Position numbers and translations under genes: made by a program
NCBI GenBank assembly: GCA_003427395.1
Contig: BFEA01000309.1
Location: 1,593,760-1,641,122, forward strand
Origin: Chara braunii
Lineage: Eukaryota > Streptophyta > Charophyceae > Charales > Characeae
DNA length: 47,363 bases
Reading direction: 5' to 3'
Notes under the pieces: generated by a model
What the model was told of the DNA's origin: nothing
The model's input: only the letters and a program-made list of their open reading frames with translations
The model's database searches: none
Shown here: piece by piece, positions 10,031 through 22,541 of the stretch
Layout: each line of letters opens with the position of its first letter
Position numbering within the stretch: position 1 is the stretch's first letter

Positions 10031-11336
10031 TTGACTGGTTTGCTTGAAGGGGGAAAATATGACAAAGGGAACATGTATAATGAAAAGGAGGAAAGGAAGG
10101 AAAGAATGGAGGGTTTTGATGTGGAGGACAGTGACGGGATGCCGACTCAGACGATTCGTCCGACGAGTTCAAGCGACTGTACGGACAACATCGTGGTGCT
10201 CAGCGCCATGCGAAATCGGTGCTCTTGGAGAGGTTTTGCGTCTTATAGGTTGATTCATTATTTTAGATTATCCTTCCGTCGGACTCATGTTGGGATACGT
10301 ATATTCATTTTTCGTTCTCTTTTTCTTCTATTTTACAAGGGTAGGGTCATCTCGCAAACGGAGGTTCTTGATATATCTGCACATATATTGCGGAAAGTCT
10401 CTGGGTTGACGACAAAAAACAAGGATATGTTAAAGGCATCAGGGGTTGATGTCAAGATCGGAAAGAAAGAGCATGCCATAACAATTGAGTAGTGTCTTTC
10501 CCTTCTGCCCCCGAAGAAGGGGACGTATCCACTATTTGTGACTAGAGGTCACCCCATGTATGAGAAATACTTAGCAATCCATCGTGCTATGAAGGACAAT
10601 CCTTAGAGCCCCGTTTCTCACTGACCTGCCTATGCGTTGCCCGATGTTGTGCAGTGTGCGTCACAGCACATGGAGCACGCGAGGAAAACTTTGATCCAGC
10701 AACTGCGCCTCAATGTTTACAGGTTCTGGACGATATTATGCGAGGCTCGATGCCACCTCTCACAGTTCTCTTTACCCTCGCCAATAATCACTTGCGCATT
10801 GCAGCGAAAGATCTTCTCACCCTTTTGCATATCGCGGGCAAGGTGAATGATGAAGTGGTTAATTTCTACATGGCGCTTTTGGGGTCGACCACGTGTGCGA
10901 CACATGATATGTCGTCAAACCTTTGTGCAACTTGAAGAACACAATTGGGTGAAAAGGTGGGCAAAAAACGTAAATCTACTTAAGTACGATATTATCTTTG
11001 TGCCTTTCCACAATGATAATGATCATTGGATCCTCCTCTCCATCAACTTAAGAGACTGTCTTGGAAGTTTTCGATTTTTTTCATCGCGTTCTAGCTGATA
11101 GGGATTTTTACCTTAGCCTTTTCGATTTGATTATACAGTATTTAGAACAGGAAACATTACATAGCCGGTCAGATTGGAGTTGGAAGTCGATGGCGGTGAA
11201 TGTTGTGGTGGAAGGAGTTCCCAGACAAATGGATGGAGCAAGTTGCGGGCTGTTCATGTTGATGTTCGTGACCCTGTTGCAACATGGTGATCAACCACCT
11301 TTCACGTTCTCTCATACAAATATCCTGCTTATTTGA
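10031..11336 (+). pseudogene. Ulp1/SENP-like C48 cysteine peptidase relic
   Basis: Fragments in successive frames follow the order of an Ulp1 (SUMO-deconjugating, peptidase family C48) catalytic domain. A leading segment (10338-10490) sits behind a pyrimidine-rich tract that may be an intron end. About 10654-10915 encodes the family-typical substrate-binding start (KVNDEVVNFYMALL). About 10925-11060 encodes YDIIFVPFHNDNDHWILLSI, whose His is the expected catalytic residue. After a frameshift near 11058, VFDF supplies the Asp position. About 11185-11300 encodes VPRQMDGASCGLFML, with the oxyanion Gln and nucleophile Cys. All catalytic residues are still encoded but in at least three frames, with extra stops near 10490, 10602 and 10623, so it cannot make a normal peptidase unless unseen introns rescue it. 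C48 domains are often captured by plant DNA transposons, which is a likely origin. Confidence 0.8.
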
Positions 11337-12120
11337 CGGCAATTGGCAACCTGTATACTAGAAGGTCGTTGCCTTTGATGGTGATGCTCCCAAACTTTCT
11401 TTTGACAGTGTTCTGTGCATTAATGATTTGTGATACATGACATTATTCAATTGTTATTTTGATAACAATCATGGTTTCTTTAATTGTTATGAGTTTATGT
11501 TCTCTTTGGCATGCTCACAACCTCTTTTACGTCATGTGCAGACGTCGTGATCTCTGTCATAAGTCTGTCGTTTTTCATGCACCTGAACTTGTTTGCATTG
11601 AATTTCATATTTTAAATATTTATGCAGGACAACTTAAAGTGCACATATGATTGACATCAGATAATATTCGAACTTGTTATGTTATACGACAAAGTGGTGT
11701 GTGGATGCAAGTCAAAACTCGACAAGTATATGATTTTGCGATTTTTTATGCAAAGATCACTAACTTAACGACTCTTCCGTTCACATCTATTCAGATGCCT
11801 TGTAACTGCCTTCATTATATGTAACCAACAACTTTACGTTCATAACCTTAAATTTTGGGGGTCGCAAGTTGAAGTGCGGGTTCCATCGAAAATATGCAAC
11901 ATTCGAAGTTCTTGTGTAATATGACGGGTATTGTTGCGGAAAAGGATGTATGTCAAAATTAAGTGGTTGTTAGAAAATGAAAATGTTTGTTGTCTAAATA
12001 ATAGTCATCCACACCCAACACATGTCTAACTGTCCATATTGCCGTTAAACATATTTCAATTATACTTTGGCTAGTACTCTAACTGTTATAAAGCTTAAAG
12101 ATGATGACACAAAATAAAAT
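11337..12120. other. AT-rich non-coding stretch
   Basis: No gene seen. AT-rich sequence between the peptidase relic and the 210-bp tandem repeats. It could be the non-coding part of the same mobile element, but no terminal repeats were found. Confidence 0.35.
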
Positions 12121-12950
12121 TTTATATATCCAACAAGGATACAATGACACATTGCTCATCACAATTATCAACAAGTCTAGATCTCAACACACATCCAAAC
12201 AATTGTCACGGTCAAGAGGATGAGTTTGTCTGTCATTACAACTCTAAACAAGTCCGGATCTCATCAAACATTCACATAACTGTATCGACCGATAGGATAA
12301 GCATGCATGTGCTACTTAGGCATAACCGAAACAAACATATTCAACAAGGATACAATTATGGCACTTGGCATATCACAATTATGAGCAAGTTTGGATCTCA
12401 ACACACTTCCGCATCTGGGGCGAGAGAATGGGCGTTATTATCATTACACTTCTAAAAAAGTCACGATCTCATCAAACATTCAAACAACCGTCTCGAGCAA
12501 GAGGATGGGTATGCCTGTCCAACTTAGGAATATTAACCTAAAGAAATAAAATATCCAACAAGTTCACAATGATGACACATTTTCATCACAATTATACACA
12601 AGTATGGATCTCAGCACACTTCCGCATCTCGGGCGAGAGGATGGGCGTCCCTATCATTCCACTTCTAAACAACTCCCCATCTCATCAAACATCCAAACAC
12701 CTGTCTCGGCTGACAAGATGCACTTGTCTCTGCTACGTAGGAAGAAATATATCCAACAAGCCTTATGATAGAATCATGACACCTGACTCATCACAATTAT
12801 AAACAAGTATGGATCTCAACACACTTCCGCATCTCAGGCAAGTAGATGGGCGTGTTACAATTACACTTCTAAATAAGTTCGGATCTCATCAAACATCAAG
12901 AAAATTGTCTCGAGGGAGAGGCCATAAGCCTACATTGCGTATGTTGCAGC
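12121..12950. repeat. four tandem repeats of ~210 bp
   Basis: Each unit has ATCACAATTAT..ACAAGT, then ATCTCAACACACTTCCGCAT, then GAGAGGATGGGCGT, then ATCTCATCAAACAT and a CTGTCTCG-like word. The first element falls at about 12158, 12371, 12583 and 12788 (spacings 213, 212 and 205). Copies are clearly diverged. Within a unit GGATCTCA and GATCTCATCAAACAT look like half-unit relatives. Confidence 0.85.
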
Positions 12951-13008
12951 CAAAAGTGAATTTGTTAGAAAGAGGACACAATATAATGTCCTATTTTAAC
13001 GAATAACA

Positions 13009-14794
13009 TGTTGCTCGATTCTTGATGTGATTGCAGGTGTGTCCTGTGGCTCGGATTTTAGATTTGGACTGCCTGCGATTCCATATACATATACATGGTT
13101 GTGAGGAGTCCCACTGTGCCTGTGAGAAGTGATCGTCACAACTCTATCCCCCTTTGCATGTATGCGTGGGTATACTTATGATGAGTGTTCGAAAGGCCTA
13201 AGAAGCCATGTTAAAACCCGCCTAAGGGTTGGGGTTGAGGGACAGGGAAAACCCTCCCTTCTGCATATCTGCGTCTTGGGGCATTCTTAGTCGGACGTTG
13301 GTCCTAGGCCGGGATTCAAGGTCCTTGTCCAGGACATCCCAAGCCCTAGGCCCTGCAGGGGAGGAGTCTCCCCTCGCATAGAGCCTATTTACTTTGGCCG
13401 GCGGGACACTCCACCTGAAAGGCGGAAATATCGCCAGGGCCGAACGACGTGTCCTTCAGCCGTTCAATATCGTGAGGGGTAACCGCTCGCGATGCGCTCC
13501 TTCAGCTATTCAATATCGCGAGGCCGGAGTCGCGTTTACCACGTATAATTAGCATCAGTGGTTGGCGTAGGATTGGCCTACGGCCGCGCAACTTTATATC
13601 AGAGTCCTACGCGCGACGTCTCGCCGCCCCAGCGTATAAAGGTTATGGGATCGCCGAGCTCGCGTGTAGGTGCAGCGCTTGGATTATTGCAGGCCGCCGG
13701 CACCAACCGCAGAGGGGGAGGGTACCCCAAAGTCATGATTCCTTCTAAGGCAAGGTGGCTTTTGCCCTAGCCCCTCTTCTTGTTTTCGTGTGTGCTTTGT
13801 CTGCTTTTTAAGGATTATTATGGTTGGACGTTGTAGTCCGTGGCAGCCGTCAAAGTCAAACCCCTTGACTTTCGCCCAGGCCCGGGGAGGACTCACCCCT
13901 AGGTTCCCGAGAGACGACTACCACCACAGGCTTAGGACCTATGTACCACCCGCTCTGCCCAAGGGTGCAGAAGAGGGTGTGTGGTCTTCAACCGCGCATG
14001 GCGGTTGTCTGACGTCGAGGGATTAACCCTCAAGGCGCATGTCAGCCGACACTTGAGTGTCGAACGCGAAACTCGAGATTAACGAGGGTCGCGCGAGTGT
14101 AGGTACCACATAGTACGCCGTCATCGCGATTGCTTGCGTACGCTTGCATTGCGAGGCAATACGAGTTAGCCCCGCGTCCGCGCAGTTTATATTAAGTCTC
14201 GCGCGTGACGCCTATTCGATTTTTGCATCAAGGAGTTATGGGATGGCTACCGAGGGGCTAGGAGTGTTGTCGCGTTGTTCGTGTTGTGTCGCACCGTACG
14301 TGCCTATGCGTGTATGCGTGTGTTTTATTTTTGTGTTTGTAAAGTGGTGTGCGTGTGGTGTGTGGGATGCGTCCTAGTCGACCGACGTCGAGCCGCGCTT
14401 GGGACTTCAGCCCCCCCCAGATGTCGGCTCGCGTGCGGGCCCGATAGGCGTATTTACCGCGCGTACCCCCTATGCTACAGCGAACGAGAAACGCCCTCGG
14501 CTGGTCCACCTCTGCGATTGCAATTGATTAGCCTTCGTACTGTGGACTGGTAGCTCGACGGGGATACGCCCACCGAAGGGAGGTGACAGCTCCCGTAAGG
14601 TGGAGGTAAGTTGTGCCTCGCGTAGGCCCTATCCTGTCGTAGGGGCTCGCGAGAGGTATGGCTGGTGCACTCGGTCGGAGCGGCCTAAGGAAGCTCCATT
14701 TGCGTGTTCGTGACGAGGTTGATCCAACCCCTGCGTGATGTGGCCGAGAGGGTCCCGCGCTGCAGCGTGTGGTGCCGGACCGATGTGCTCGACA
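13009..14794 (+). mobile_element. LTR-A copy, plus orientation (solo or fragment)
   Basis: It starts TGTTGCTCGATTC and ends GTGCTCGACA, the TG...CA form of an LTR. It is homologous along its length to the inverted copy at 24816-26047. No primer-binding site follows and no purine tract precedes it, and I find no 5-bp target duplication (ATAACA before, TCGCA after), so I read it as a solo LTR or a fragment. It is about 550 bp longer than the other copy because a promoter-like segment is doubled: TTTATAT...GTTATGGGAT occurs at about 13590-13655 and again at 14185-14245. TATA-like words (GTATAAAGG near 13634) and a CGACACTTGAGTGTCG hairpin (about 14048) are visible. Near the 3' end GGAGGTAAGT looks like a splice donor. 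Confidence 0.75.
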
Positions 14795-15215
14795 TCGCAA
14801 TCGGTGGGGCAAACCTCCCACAGAGGCCTTGGCGCGGATTACGGGTTGCAATCCCACCTGCCGCCTTCCTCTGAGATCAAGACTAGACTTAGAGTAAGAA
14901 GGATAGAAAGACAGGGTTTTAGACTCTCAGATCCAAGAGAGGTGCACTCAGACTCGCATGAGAGGGCTTTGGTCCCTTCACTCGCCTGAGGGCCCCGCAA
15001 TGATGGCCAAACAGTAATAGCTTGGTCAAACTGAAGTCAAACCGCCGAAGTCAACTTTCTGACGACCTCCCGGTGCGCAGCAATACTCTTCTCCAAAAAG
15101 CTTTGTCCATTCGCCGAGATCTCGACGCCGAGTTGCGTGAACTATAGGTGGGTTTGCACTCCCGCACTTCGCCTCCGGCTAACTCGACCAGCCTGATAAA
15201 CAGCGCACTAGCCAG

Positions 15216-16040
15216 CAGGTAAGCTGCAGTCTCCACGGCCTTGCTCCTTACCCCTCCATACTGCGAGGGAGCCTGCATCCTCGTGGCTGGTCTCCAACAA
15301 CTCTGTACATAGGGCCAAGAGTATATCGCCCATAGGTAAGTTTCCAACCCACAACCTGCCTGTGGCCCACTGGTTTAAGCGGTGGGTTCCCGCTCTCGAA
15401 CTCGCCTCCCTATCCAGCGGAATGAAACGGCGCCTCGATCCGTAGGTAAGTCTCCATCTACTCACCCTGACCCACGCTACTCCCGTGGCCGGCAGCATAC
15501 CAATCAAAAGATCATTCCTCACTTCCTCAGTAGGGCCTACGCGAGTCCTATCCTTCGAACGAGCCGCGCACCATGCCGTCAGGTCCGTATCCAATCGTAA
15601 TTTGGATAGGCGAGTTCCCATCCTGCAGCCGCCCTCCCACTGCTTCCTCTGTCAACACGGGCAACGTACCACTCTATTGGTAAGTCCTCCCATGTCGCTA
15701 ACTCTGGCTATTGCCCCCGCTCGGTGGACTGAGCCTCTCACCGTTTCACCAACAAGGCGCCCCCCCCCCCGTTTTCGGTTACAACCCGGGATCGGACCTC
15801 TCGTTTAAGCCATGGTCGGGTGCACCTCATCGGACAGCAGGTAAGTTTCCAATACTGCGGCTAGCCTAGCACTGCTTCCATCGACCGCATAAGCAGAATC
15901 GAAGGAACCTACGACCCGAACATGGGTGGGTACACCGCCAAACTCCCCTGGCATCTTAAGCTCGGGGCCGCAGTTCGACTTTCAGTCCAACCGACATCAT
16001 TGCTTCTCCGCCGGCTACGACGTAAGTCTCCGTTAGCTCT

Positions 16041-16102
<62 letters not shown>

Positions 16103-16205
16103 NNNNNNNNNNNNNNNNNNNNNNNNNNNNNNNNNNNNNNNNNNNNNNNNNNNNNNNNNNNNNNNNNNNNNNNNNNNNNNNNNNNNNNNNNNNNNNNNNN
16201 NNNNN

Positions 16206-16280
<75 letters not shown>

Positions 16281-16360
16281 ACAACTGTCTCTCATCCGGC
16301 ACGCCCAACTGCTTCTCTCCACCTGGATACGCAAGGCTCCGACCTCCAGGTAAGTCTCTC
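15216..16360 (+). repeat. spaced GGTAAGTYTCC motif series
   Basis: The word AGGTAAG(T/C) with a TCC or similar tail occurs near 15219, 15336, 15443, 15680, 15840, 16020 (CGTAAGT) and 16350, roughly every 105-240 bp. Read on the plus strand it is a textbook 5' splice-donor sequence. On the purine-rich minus strand it reads GGAGACTTACC. The positions are conserved in the right copy of B (about 28945, 29055, 29309, 29470, 29655 and 29812), although sequence between them has diverged. Confidence 0.6.
16048..16279. repeat. (CT)n microsatellite containing an assembly gap
   Basis: CT dinucleotide run on both sides of a 103-base run of N (16103-16205). The true length is unknown; the equivalent tract in the right copy of B is only about 56 bp (29682-29737). 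Confidence 0.97.
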
Positions 16361-18440
16361 TCATCGCTCCCTGTCGGCAACACTCTTACAGAAGTCACGG
16401 TCTAAACCCGAATGAATCTTCTGCCAAAACACGGACAGATTCATTCACAGCTCCTAATTGATTCTCCCTCACCCAGCCCAGAGTAGTTGCCCAACTAAGT
16501 CCACGCTCCCAACTTGAAAGCTGACCACACCACTTTGTTTGCAATGGTCCATAACCTCATACTAGCCTTTTCCCGTACTCGATTCCATCAAGAATCGGCC
16601 GAGATATCCGTTTCCTGTTCCCGCCATAACTCTCTTCCCTCATACCACCTTCCCGCAGTCATCTTTCGTACTAACTCCTAATCTACTAACCCATCACAAA
16701 ATCTAACTCCGCCATCATACTCGCGCCGCCCAAAAACCCCTATTTCGGCACTTGGTTCCCCTGATTTCGTCACAGATAGGGTAGGAACCCAATCCTTCTT
16801 CCCCCCACCATCACTCCTCCTGCCATGGCTCATCGCACCTTCTTTCTCTACTAACACCTGATGCACTAACTCCCTACCGAAACCGACTCCACCATTGTGC
16901 TCGCGATAGCCGATAACCCCCTGTCTAGCATCTTAAATCCCTCGATTCTGTTGGGCATCGAGTAAGCTATGCAACGTTACCTCCGCCATTTCCATCTCCC
17001 CTTTCCCTCCGAGTGCATCGGGCGCGTAATCCGCCCAGATTCTTTTCTTCCTTCTTTCATATTCGATGTCCTTGCCTTGCTACGTCTCCACCTGCCTTTG
17101 CCCCTACGCCCAGCCCTTCATCACTGGTATCGCGGACTCCCCGACCTGCCTTCGCTTCCGTTGTCTCCGCAAGTGCTAGCTCCAGCCTGCAGCGCCCGAT
17201 CCCACGACCGTGTGCTAGACTGTCCAGCGACCCGTATTGCCATACGTGGGCTTTCGGAGGGCGCACTACCAGACGGTTCGACTAGTCCTTCACCCCTATA
17301 CCTGCGTTCAACGAACGCCTTGCGCATCGGCCTCCACTACGGCCTCCACTACGGCCTCCCCTACAGTCCCTCAAGCCCGCCCTACTTAGGTCGGCTTACT
17401 ACTACCCGACCTTTGGGACGCGGGTCCTACTTCATACCCGCAGCACTAGTCCCAGGTGCAGCAGACCCCCGCACAGATCTTGGAGGTAGTGGCACTTCCA
17501 CTTAAGCGAGATTCTGCAGCTCGAGGCATAAAAACGTTCTGCGTGAGCAACCAGCGCCCAACCAGCCCCTTCGGTAGGCTCCCCTGCAGCGCCCCCGGCC
17601 CATTATGTCTAGGCGCGGGCCACCACCCATCGGACGTAAACGGCATACTCACACTCGGGGTTTCCCACGACAGTCGTGGAAAAATGGGTGGTGCCCCTAC
17701 GGGAGATCCATGCCTACATAGGCTTCATCCGCCTCACGGCCAGCGTCCTGAACACGTAGAAACCCGTTGGTGGACCAAAAAAAGGCGCGCCCTCAAGGTT
17801 CTTAACTGTCGTGACGGCCTTTAAACCAAACGCCGCGTTAGAACCCCGCCGACGGCAACCCCAAGGGGGATAGCCCCGCCGGGCTCTTCACACCACTCTG
17901 ATGTCCCCGCGTCGGCGCCGCTCGACCTCGATCCCTGAATCTCCTTGACGAAAGTCTGATGTTGTAACCAATACTGCTAGGTCCAAGGCTGGGCCTAGCT
18001 CTAGCGGAAGCCTAAATAACCGGACACCGCACGACGCGCCAATCTATCGAAACACCCTAACCCCGCACATTGGCCTATCGACCGAACTGTCGACCACCAA
18101 CCCCCGCGCCCACCGCACGACTATACCGAATCATGCCGCCGTCGACGTCGTCCTCCGTATGTATGCGCTAGTCACAGGTAAATGCACCAATCAAAAATAA
18201 ATAGAAAAAAAAACTCTGGCTAGCGACCATGTCGACTCTTCAATTATCAACAATAAAAAAGATCATGCTCGCCTCAAGTTTGCGCGCCCGCACACTCGTT
18301 ATTCTAGTCACCCACTCGGCCAACAAAAGCTACAAACGCAACTGCGCCTCGCGTGGATTAGTTAAACTTTAAACCAACCCAAATTTATGTCACTTGCAAA
18401 AACCAGGGCGGATACCCTTGTAAGGGTATTCGCGCCGACA

Positions 18441-21130
18441 ACTTACCGGACCATATTAAGCGACATCCCCGTCGCTTCGCCAAATTAGAAAGCTATAAAT
18501 CCATCTACATTCCAAATGCTGACGAGAAAGGAACCAATCCGGTTAGCCGACAAACTCAGGTTAAAGGCCTCCACCAATCTGTGCCCACACAACTATATGC
18601 TGCCAGGGTTTCAACTTGGGTCCCCATTGCCTTGACACTAGGACGCCGGTGTATTACGCATCAATACTACAACATAAGTTCTAAACGCCTCCTCAAGCCG
18701 TCCTTTCCCCTTCGTTGAGTGTCCCATCTAGACTCTTTCTCGTAAGCAGAGTCATATCCAGGGACGCGGGCCTTAAACGAGACCTCAGAAGGCAGTCTTG
18801 CCTTCCTCGCGAAAATTCTCACAATCCAAGATATATACGTATATACACTTAAATCTCATCTCAGCTCTTTCTGCAGTCTAGTACATAAATGCTAGGTCCT
18901 CATCCTGACCCACCATAGCCTGGCTGATCGAGCCAGAGCTACGGTCCACTGCATGTTACTTTAACGGCAGTTCCCTCGGTGGTTATGCAACGATAGGTAT
19001 CCTCGTGATAAGCATTCAATCAGGACTCTCGAAAGACTCGACTCATATTCCCCGCCATCCCACCGGAGTAATTCCCTGGGGCGTGCATAACCCCTTAAAC
19101 TCTTACCCCGTTGGTAGACGTGGTTCCACAGCCAGGTTGTGCTAGCTTGCAGCCATCCAATAGGGGTTGCGTCCTAGATGTGCTAACCTTTACCGTTTAG
19201 CTTGGCATTCATCAATATGCCTTAGGGTTAGCACAAGTGTCTAGACGGTGCGTCACAAAACAGACCACAGCTTTTAAAGGTGTTTACCGGCTCCCTATGA
19301 GACAACATAGAAAGCACGGCCCCTTCTCACAATCACAACCAAATTCACCGCTAGGCTCACACAAGGCCGTGGCCTACTGACTTGATCAGAGACAGCAGAC
19401 CACACATCCCACAACATCTTAATGCACTGACTTGCGACCTCCTCAGTTTCACCAATGATCCAAACCGTAATTCTGGTTCCTCTCGTCAGACTTTATCAGC
19501 TTAAACCTTGCTTACCATGCCCTTAAATCTATTAACCACCTTTCACACGAAGGAGGTCTCTCCCAATAGGTCTCCAAGCAATCCCTCTCTTTTTAGGATG
19601 AGATATCACGCGACCCTTTTTTAAAGCACCATCCTTTTGAAGATGAGTCTCCCAATAAACAATATTACCACCTTCGTTAATCTAAAGGGGTCTCAACCGT
19701 AAAACGACTCGAACTGGGAGGTTTATTTATGGGTCCTCTCCACTACTCAACCATGAAACAACTCAAACTGAGGGACCTGCTTATGGGCCCCCTTCGCAAC
19801 TCAACCGTAAAACATTCGGCATGGTAAGTATTCGAGTCTCAAAGACTCGAAAAATCCCTTAGGATTCTCACCCTTCGGTCACACAACAAACTGCACTAGC
19901 TCTCCTTATACTCTTCCCTTTCACCTGCCCGTAGGCAGATCGCACGAGTATACCGAAGAGTAGACAACATTCACATTCACACAATCCAATACACATGAGA
20001 TGCATCCCACACATCTCTCACACAAAACCATCATCCATCAGGATAAAACCACACATAAGAATGATTGTGATCGTCATATACAAAGAGTAGTCTCAGATAA
20101 AAATCTCAACTCAATATATACACTGGGGTATAATATCCCTACTTAGGCGAACAAATATAGTATTGAACTACTCGTATACACTTAAAGTCGAATACTCTCG
20201 ACTCAAATCGACACCAATATCACACAAGGGATGCCCCTCCTTCCTGGTCAGGGCTTTTAAACTAAAGCAGGTCCACATAGGGCGTAATCGTACCCCTCAC
20301 CTGTCGAAAGAATTTGTGTAACTCAAGTCATGCCTAAAATTTGAATGAACCAAGGCCTATCTTGCCTCGATGGGTTGTAAGTTCACTACAGCCTCGAGTC
20401 AAAGCGCTGTTTATACTCTTTCCTCATATCTCATCGCAGCACCCTCGAGGCCTTAAGGCCATGAGGATTCAAACACAAATCCTACCGAACCTCCATGCCT
20501 ACCCTATTGACAAGCGCATGGGTACATATACCTTTATAATTCAGGGTAGTGCGGCCAAGAGCGAACTCAACCCCCAAGCACAACCATCTTACTTCGAACC
20601 TTTTGGCGATATCCTTAAAGTACATGCCTAAGGGAGCCAACTACCACGATCAAAGCTAATTCGGTGCTCCTTAACCCAGATCATATCCTCACATAGTCTC
20701 TTAGCACAGTGCACCACCTACACTCAAGGCCCTCTCTCACATTTTGGTCGCTCCATAGCCATCCTACCCTTAAGCAACCATAAAAACCTTGGAGACACGT
20801 GCCCCATCTACCTTAAGGTCTCTTTAGGGTCCCATATACACTCACGACACCTTAGTAGCGTATACGCCCTTCCCAACTTATTTAGTATACAGTCAGATCT
20901 TTGTCGGCTAAAATACAAGATCTGGGACCACACAACCAACAATCGCGTTAGTCTACTTCCACGTTCACATGTACAAGATCGAATTTATTATAGTAAACCA
21001 ACCCAAAGCGGTCCAGGACTATCCCTTGACTGATTGCTCCTTGGCTCATGGGTTAGAGTCTCCCCTTCCCTTACACTGCTATATTCTCTCTAACCCCACC
21101 TCCTTTTATCACCTTTTACTCCTTCCTGCC
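18441..21130. other. 2.7 kb without recognisable coding sequence
   Basis: Pyrimidine-rich on the plus strand, A+T moderate. A plus-strand ORF of 96 codons at 20341-20631 has no family signature. At about 19685-19815 there are 2.3 tandem units of about 57 bp, marked by CTCAACCGTAAAACGACTCG and TTTATGGGTCC. This lies downstream of the minus-strand gag, where pol would be expected, but no RT, RNase H or integrase motif is visible. Confidence 0.4.
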
Positions 21131-21133
21131 ACC

Positions 21134-22541
21134 CTATTCTCCCTTTTGCATTCCCTTGGTAGCCTTTCCTACCCGACTACCGTTCAACTGCTGCTTGTCA
21201 TGCCTTTTTCTTCCCCACATCCCCCTTTTGGTTCCGCTGGCGTCCATTGCGCCCTCTAGTGCCTCCTCTGCCTCAACCTTGCCCTCTATTGTTGCACCCT
21301 CCATCCCCACGACCTCTTCCAGCTTCCCACCTCTGGCTTTCTGCACCGGCCATGTCGCCTTGTGGCACTCGCTGTGTCGGTGCCTGCAACAGTCCCATAG
21401 GCAGAGTCGGTCGGATCTGGACTGCGGGAGGCCTAAGCGGCATCATACTTATTTGTGGGCCCAAACAAATGCCTTGCATCGAGGGCAGATACGGATTATA
21501 TATAGGCCTTGGTCCCACTTGACCTTATGGTGTCCACGACCCGTATAATGCCCGCTCAGTCGGCGGAGGCCCCGCCTGTGCTGGCTTGCCTCTCAATTCT
21601 TGCGGGGTGGCCTCTCCCTGCCGCATGCCCTACCCCTTTCCGGTACCTTGGCCTCCCTGGGCTCGATTCCTCGCCTTCCGCTGAGCCTTTGTCAACTTGG
21701 GAGGTTCAGGCTTCCCTTTTTCTCTCGTCACACCCTTTTCTTTACTTCCTTGAGGGGTACGACCAATCTTTCCCCAACGATCACATACCGCCCTTGCCCA
21801 GTGCTCTGGCCACCACTCACTCCTTTGCCCCTTTCGACTCGCTGCTGAGGATATTTCCATGTTGATGAGCCCTTTCTTCAGATCGGGCGCAATGTCAGGC
21901 AAGGCCATACTAGATCCCCGCTCCTCCTTTACCTCAATGAACCCCTCACCTTCGCCTCTTTCCGAGGCGCAGGCTCGCCCCTTGGAGGTTCCTTTGTGGA
22001 GGAGTAACTTCTGATGAACTTCCCTTGCCTCTGCCTCACCCTGCCCAGCCGGCCCACTCAATGCTCCTTTAGAGGCCTTCCTCTTACCATGCCTGGCTTC
22101 TTCCAATCGCGTCAACCTTTCTTCTAACATCCCAACTTGCCTTTGTATACCACTCAACTCTCCTTGTGTTGACGCAACCCCAGCTGGTTGCTCAAGGCTT
22201 TCACCAAGCTGGCCTTCCGCTCCATCCTCTGGAAATCTCATCCTCAGAGAACTTTCCATCTCACCCCAGGTCTGTGACTTTAGCATAAGGGTATACACCT
22301 CCTCACTTAATTCTTCGCAGACAAACAGTGGCAACATGCTCCACATCGCCTTCTCGTCCCACCTTTTCATGAGACTGAAGTCATGATAGCCACGTAAGAA
22401 GGCGGACAAATTTCTTCCCTGAAACAGCAAGGCGCGAAGCTCTGGGGGCATCGAGTCGCTCACTGACTCGCACAACAATACTTTACTGAGGCACGTACTC
22501 CTCCAGGATAGGATTTTGGCGAAACCGCTCTCTTCAGCCAT
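21134..22541 (-). pseudogene. gag-like polyprotein of a minus-strand LTR element
   Basis: A minus-strand frame starts at ATG 22541 (MAEESGFAKILSWRS) and runs about 300 codons. The region near 22450-22250, with LLFQGRNLSAFLRGYHDF and later WGEMESSLRMRF, follows the same layout as the plus-strand element's gag (FNGRDVTGFFEKW, then WKTFKSSLLRSF), the core of Ty3-type capsid domains. A helical Glu/Arg-rich segment follows (MLEERLTRLEEARHGKRK), then a basic C-terminal part. The frame is cut by a TAG near 21628 and a TAA near 21520. A shifted frame continues to 21134 and encodes two Cys/His clusters (CPRCKAFVWAHK and CLWDCCRHRHSEC) that may be decayed zinc knuckles. The upstream neighbour is the accessory ORF at 22831-23505. 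Confidence 0.65.

Larger units (their letters stand above)
14796..18440 (-). repeat. long direct repeat B, left copy (candidate LTR)
   Basis: A segment of about 3.6 kb is repeated in the same orientation at 28407-32277, from CGCAATCGGTGGGG to CGCGCCGACA. On the minus strand it begins TGTCGGCGCG, an LTR-like start, and that strand is the purine-rich one, as in the sense strand of the retroelement ORFs here. Next to that end is the palindrome ATACCCTTGTAAGGGTAT (18412-18429). The other end does not show a clear CA, and no target duplication was found, so LTR identity is a hypothesis. It contains a (CT)n tract with an assembly gap, and seven GGTAAGT(T/C)TCC words. No ORF in it looks like a known protein. 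Confidence 0.7.

Noticed and set aside
15361-15420. tRNA-like B-box (GGGTTCCCGCTCTCGAACTC)
   Set aside because: It does not fit the GGTTCGAATCC consensus and no cloverleaf can be drawn around it.
15922-16398. Ser-Leu and Glu-Arg repeat ORFs across the gap
   Set aside because: Produced by (CT)n and unknown bases.
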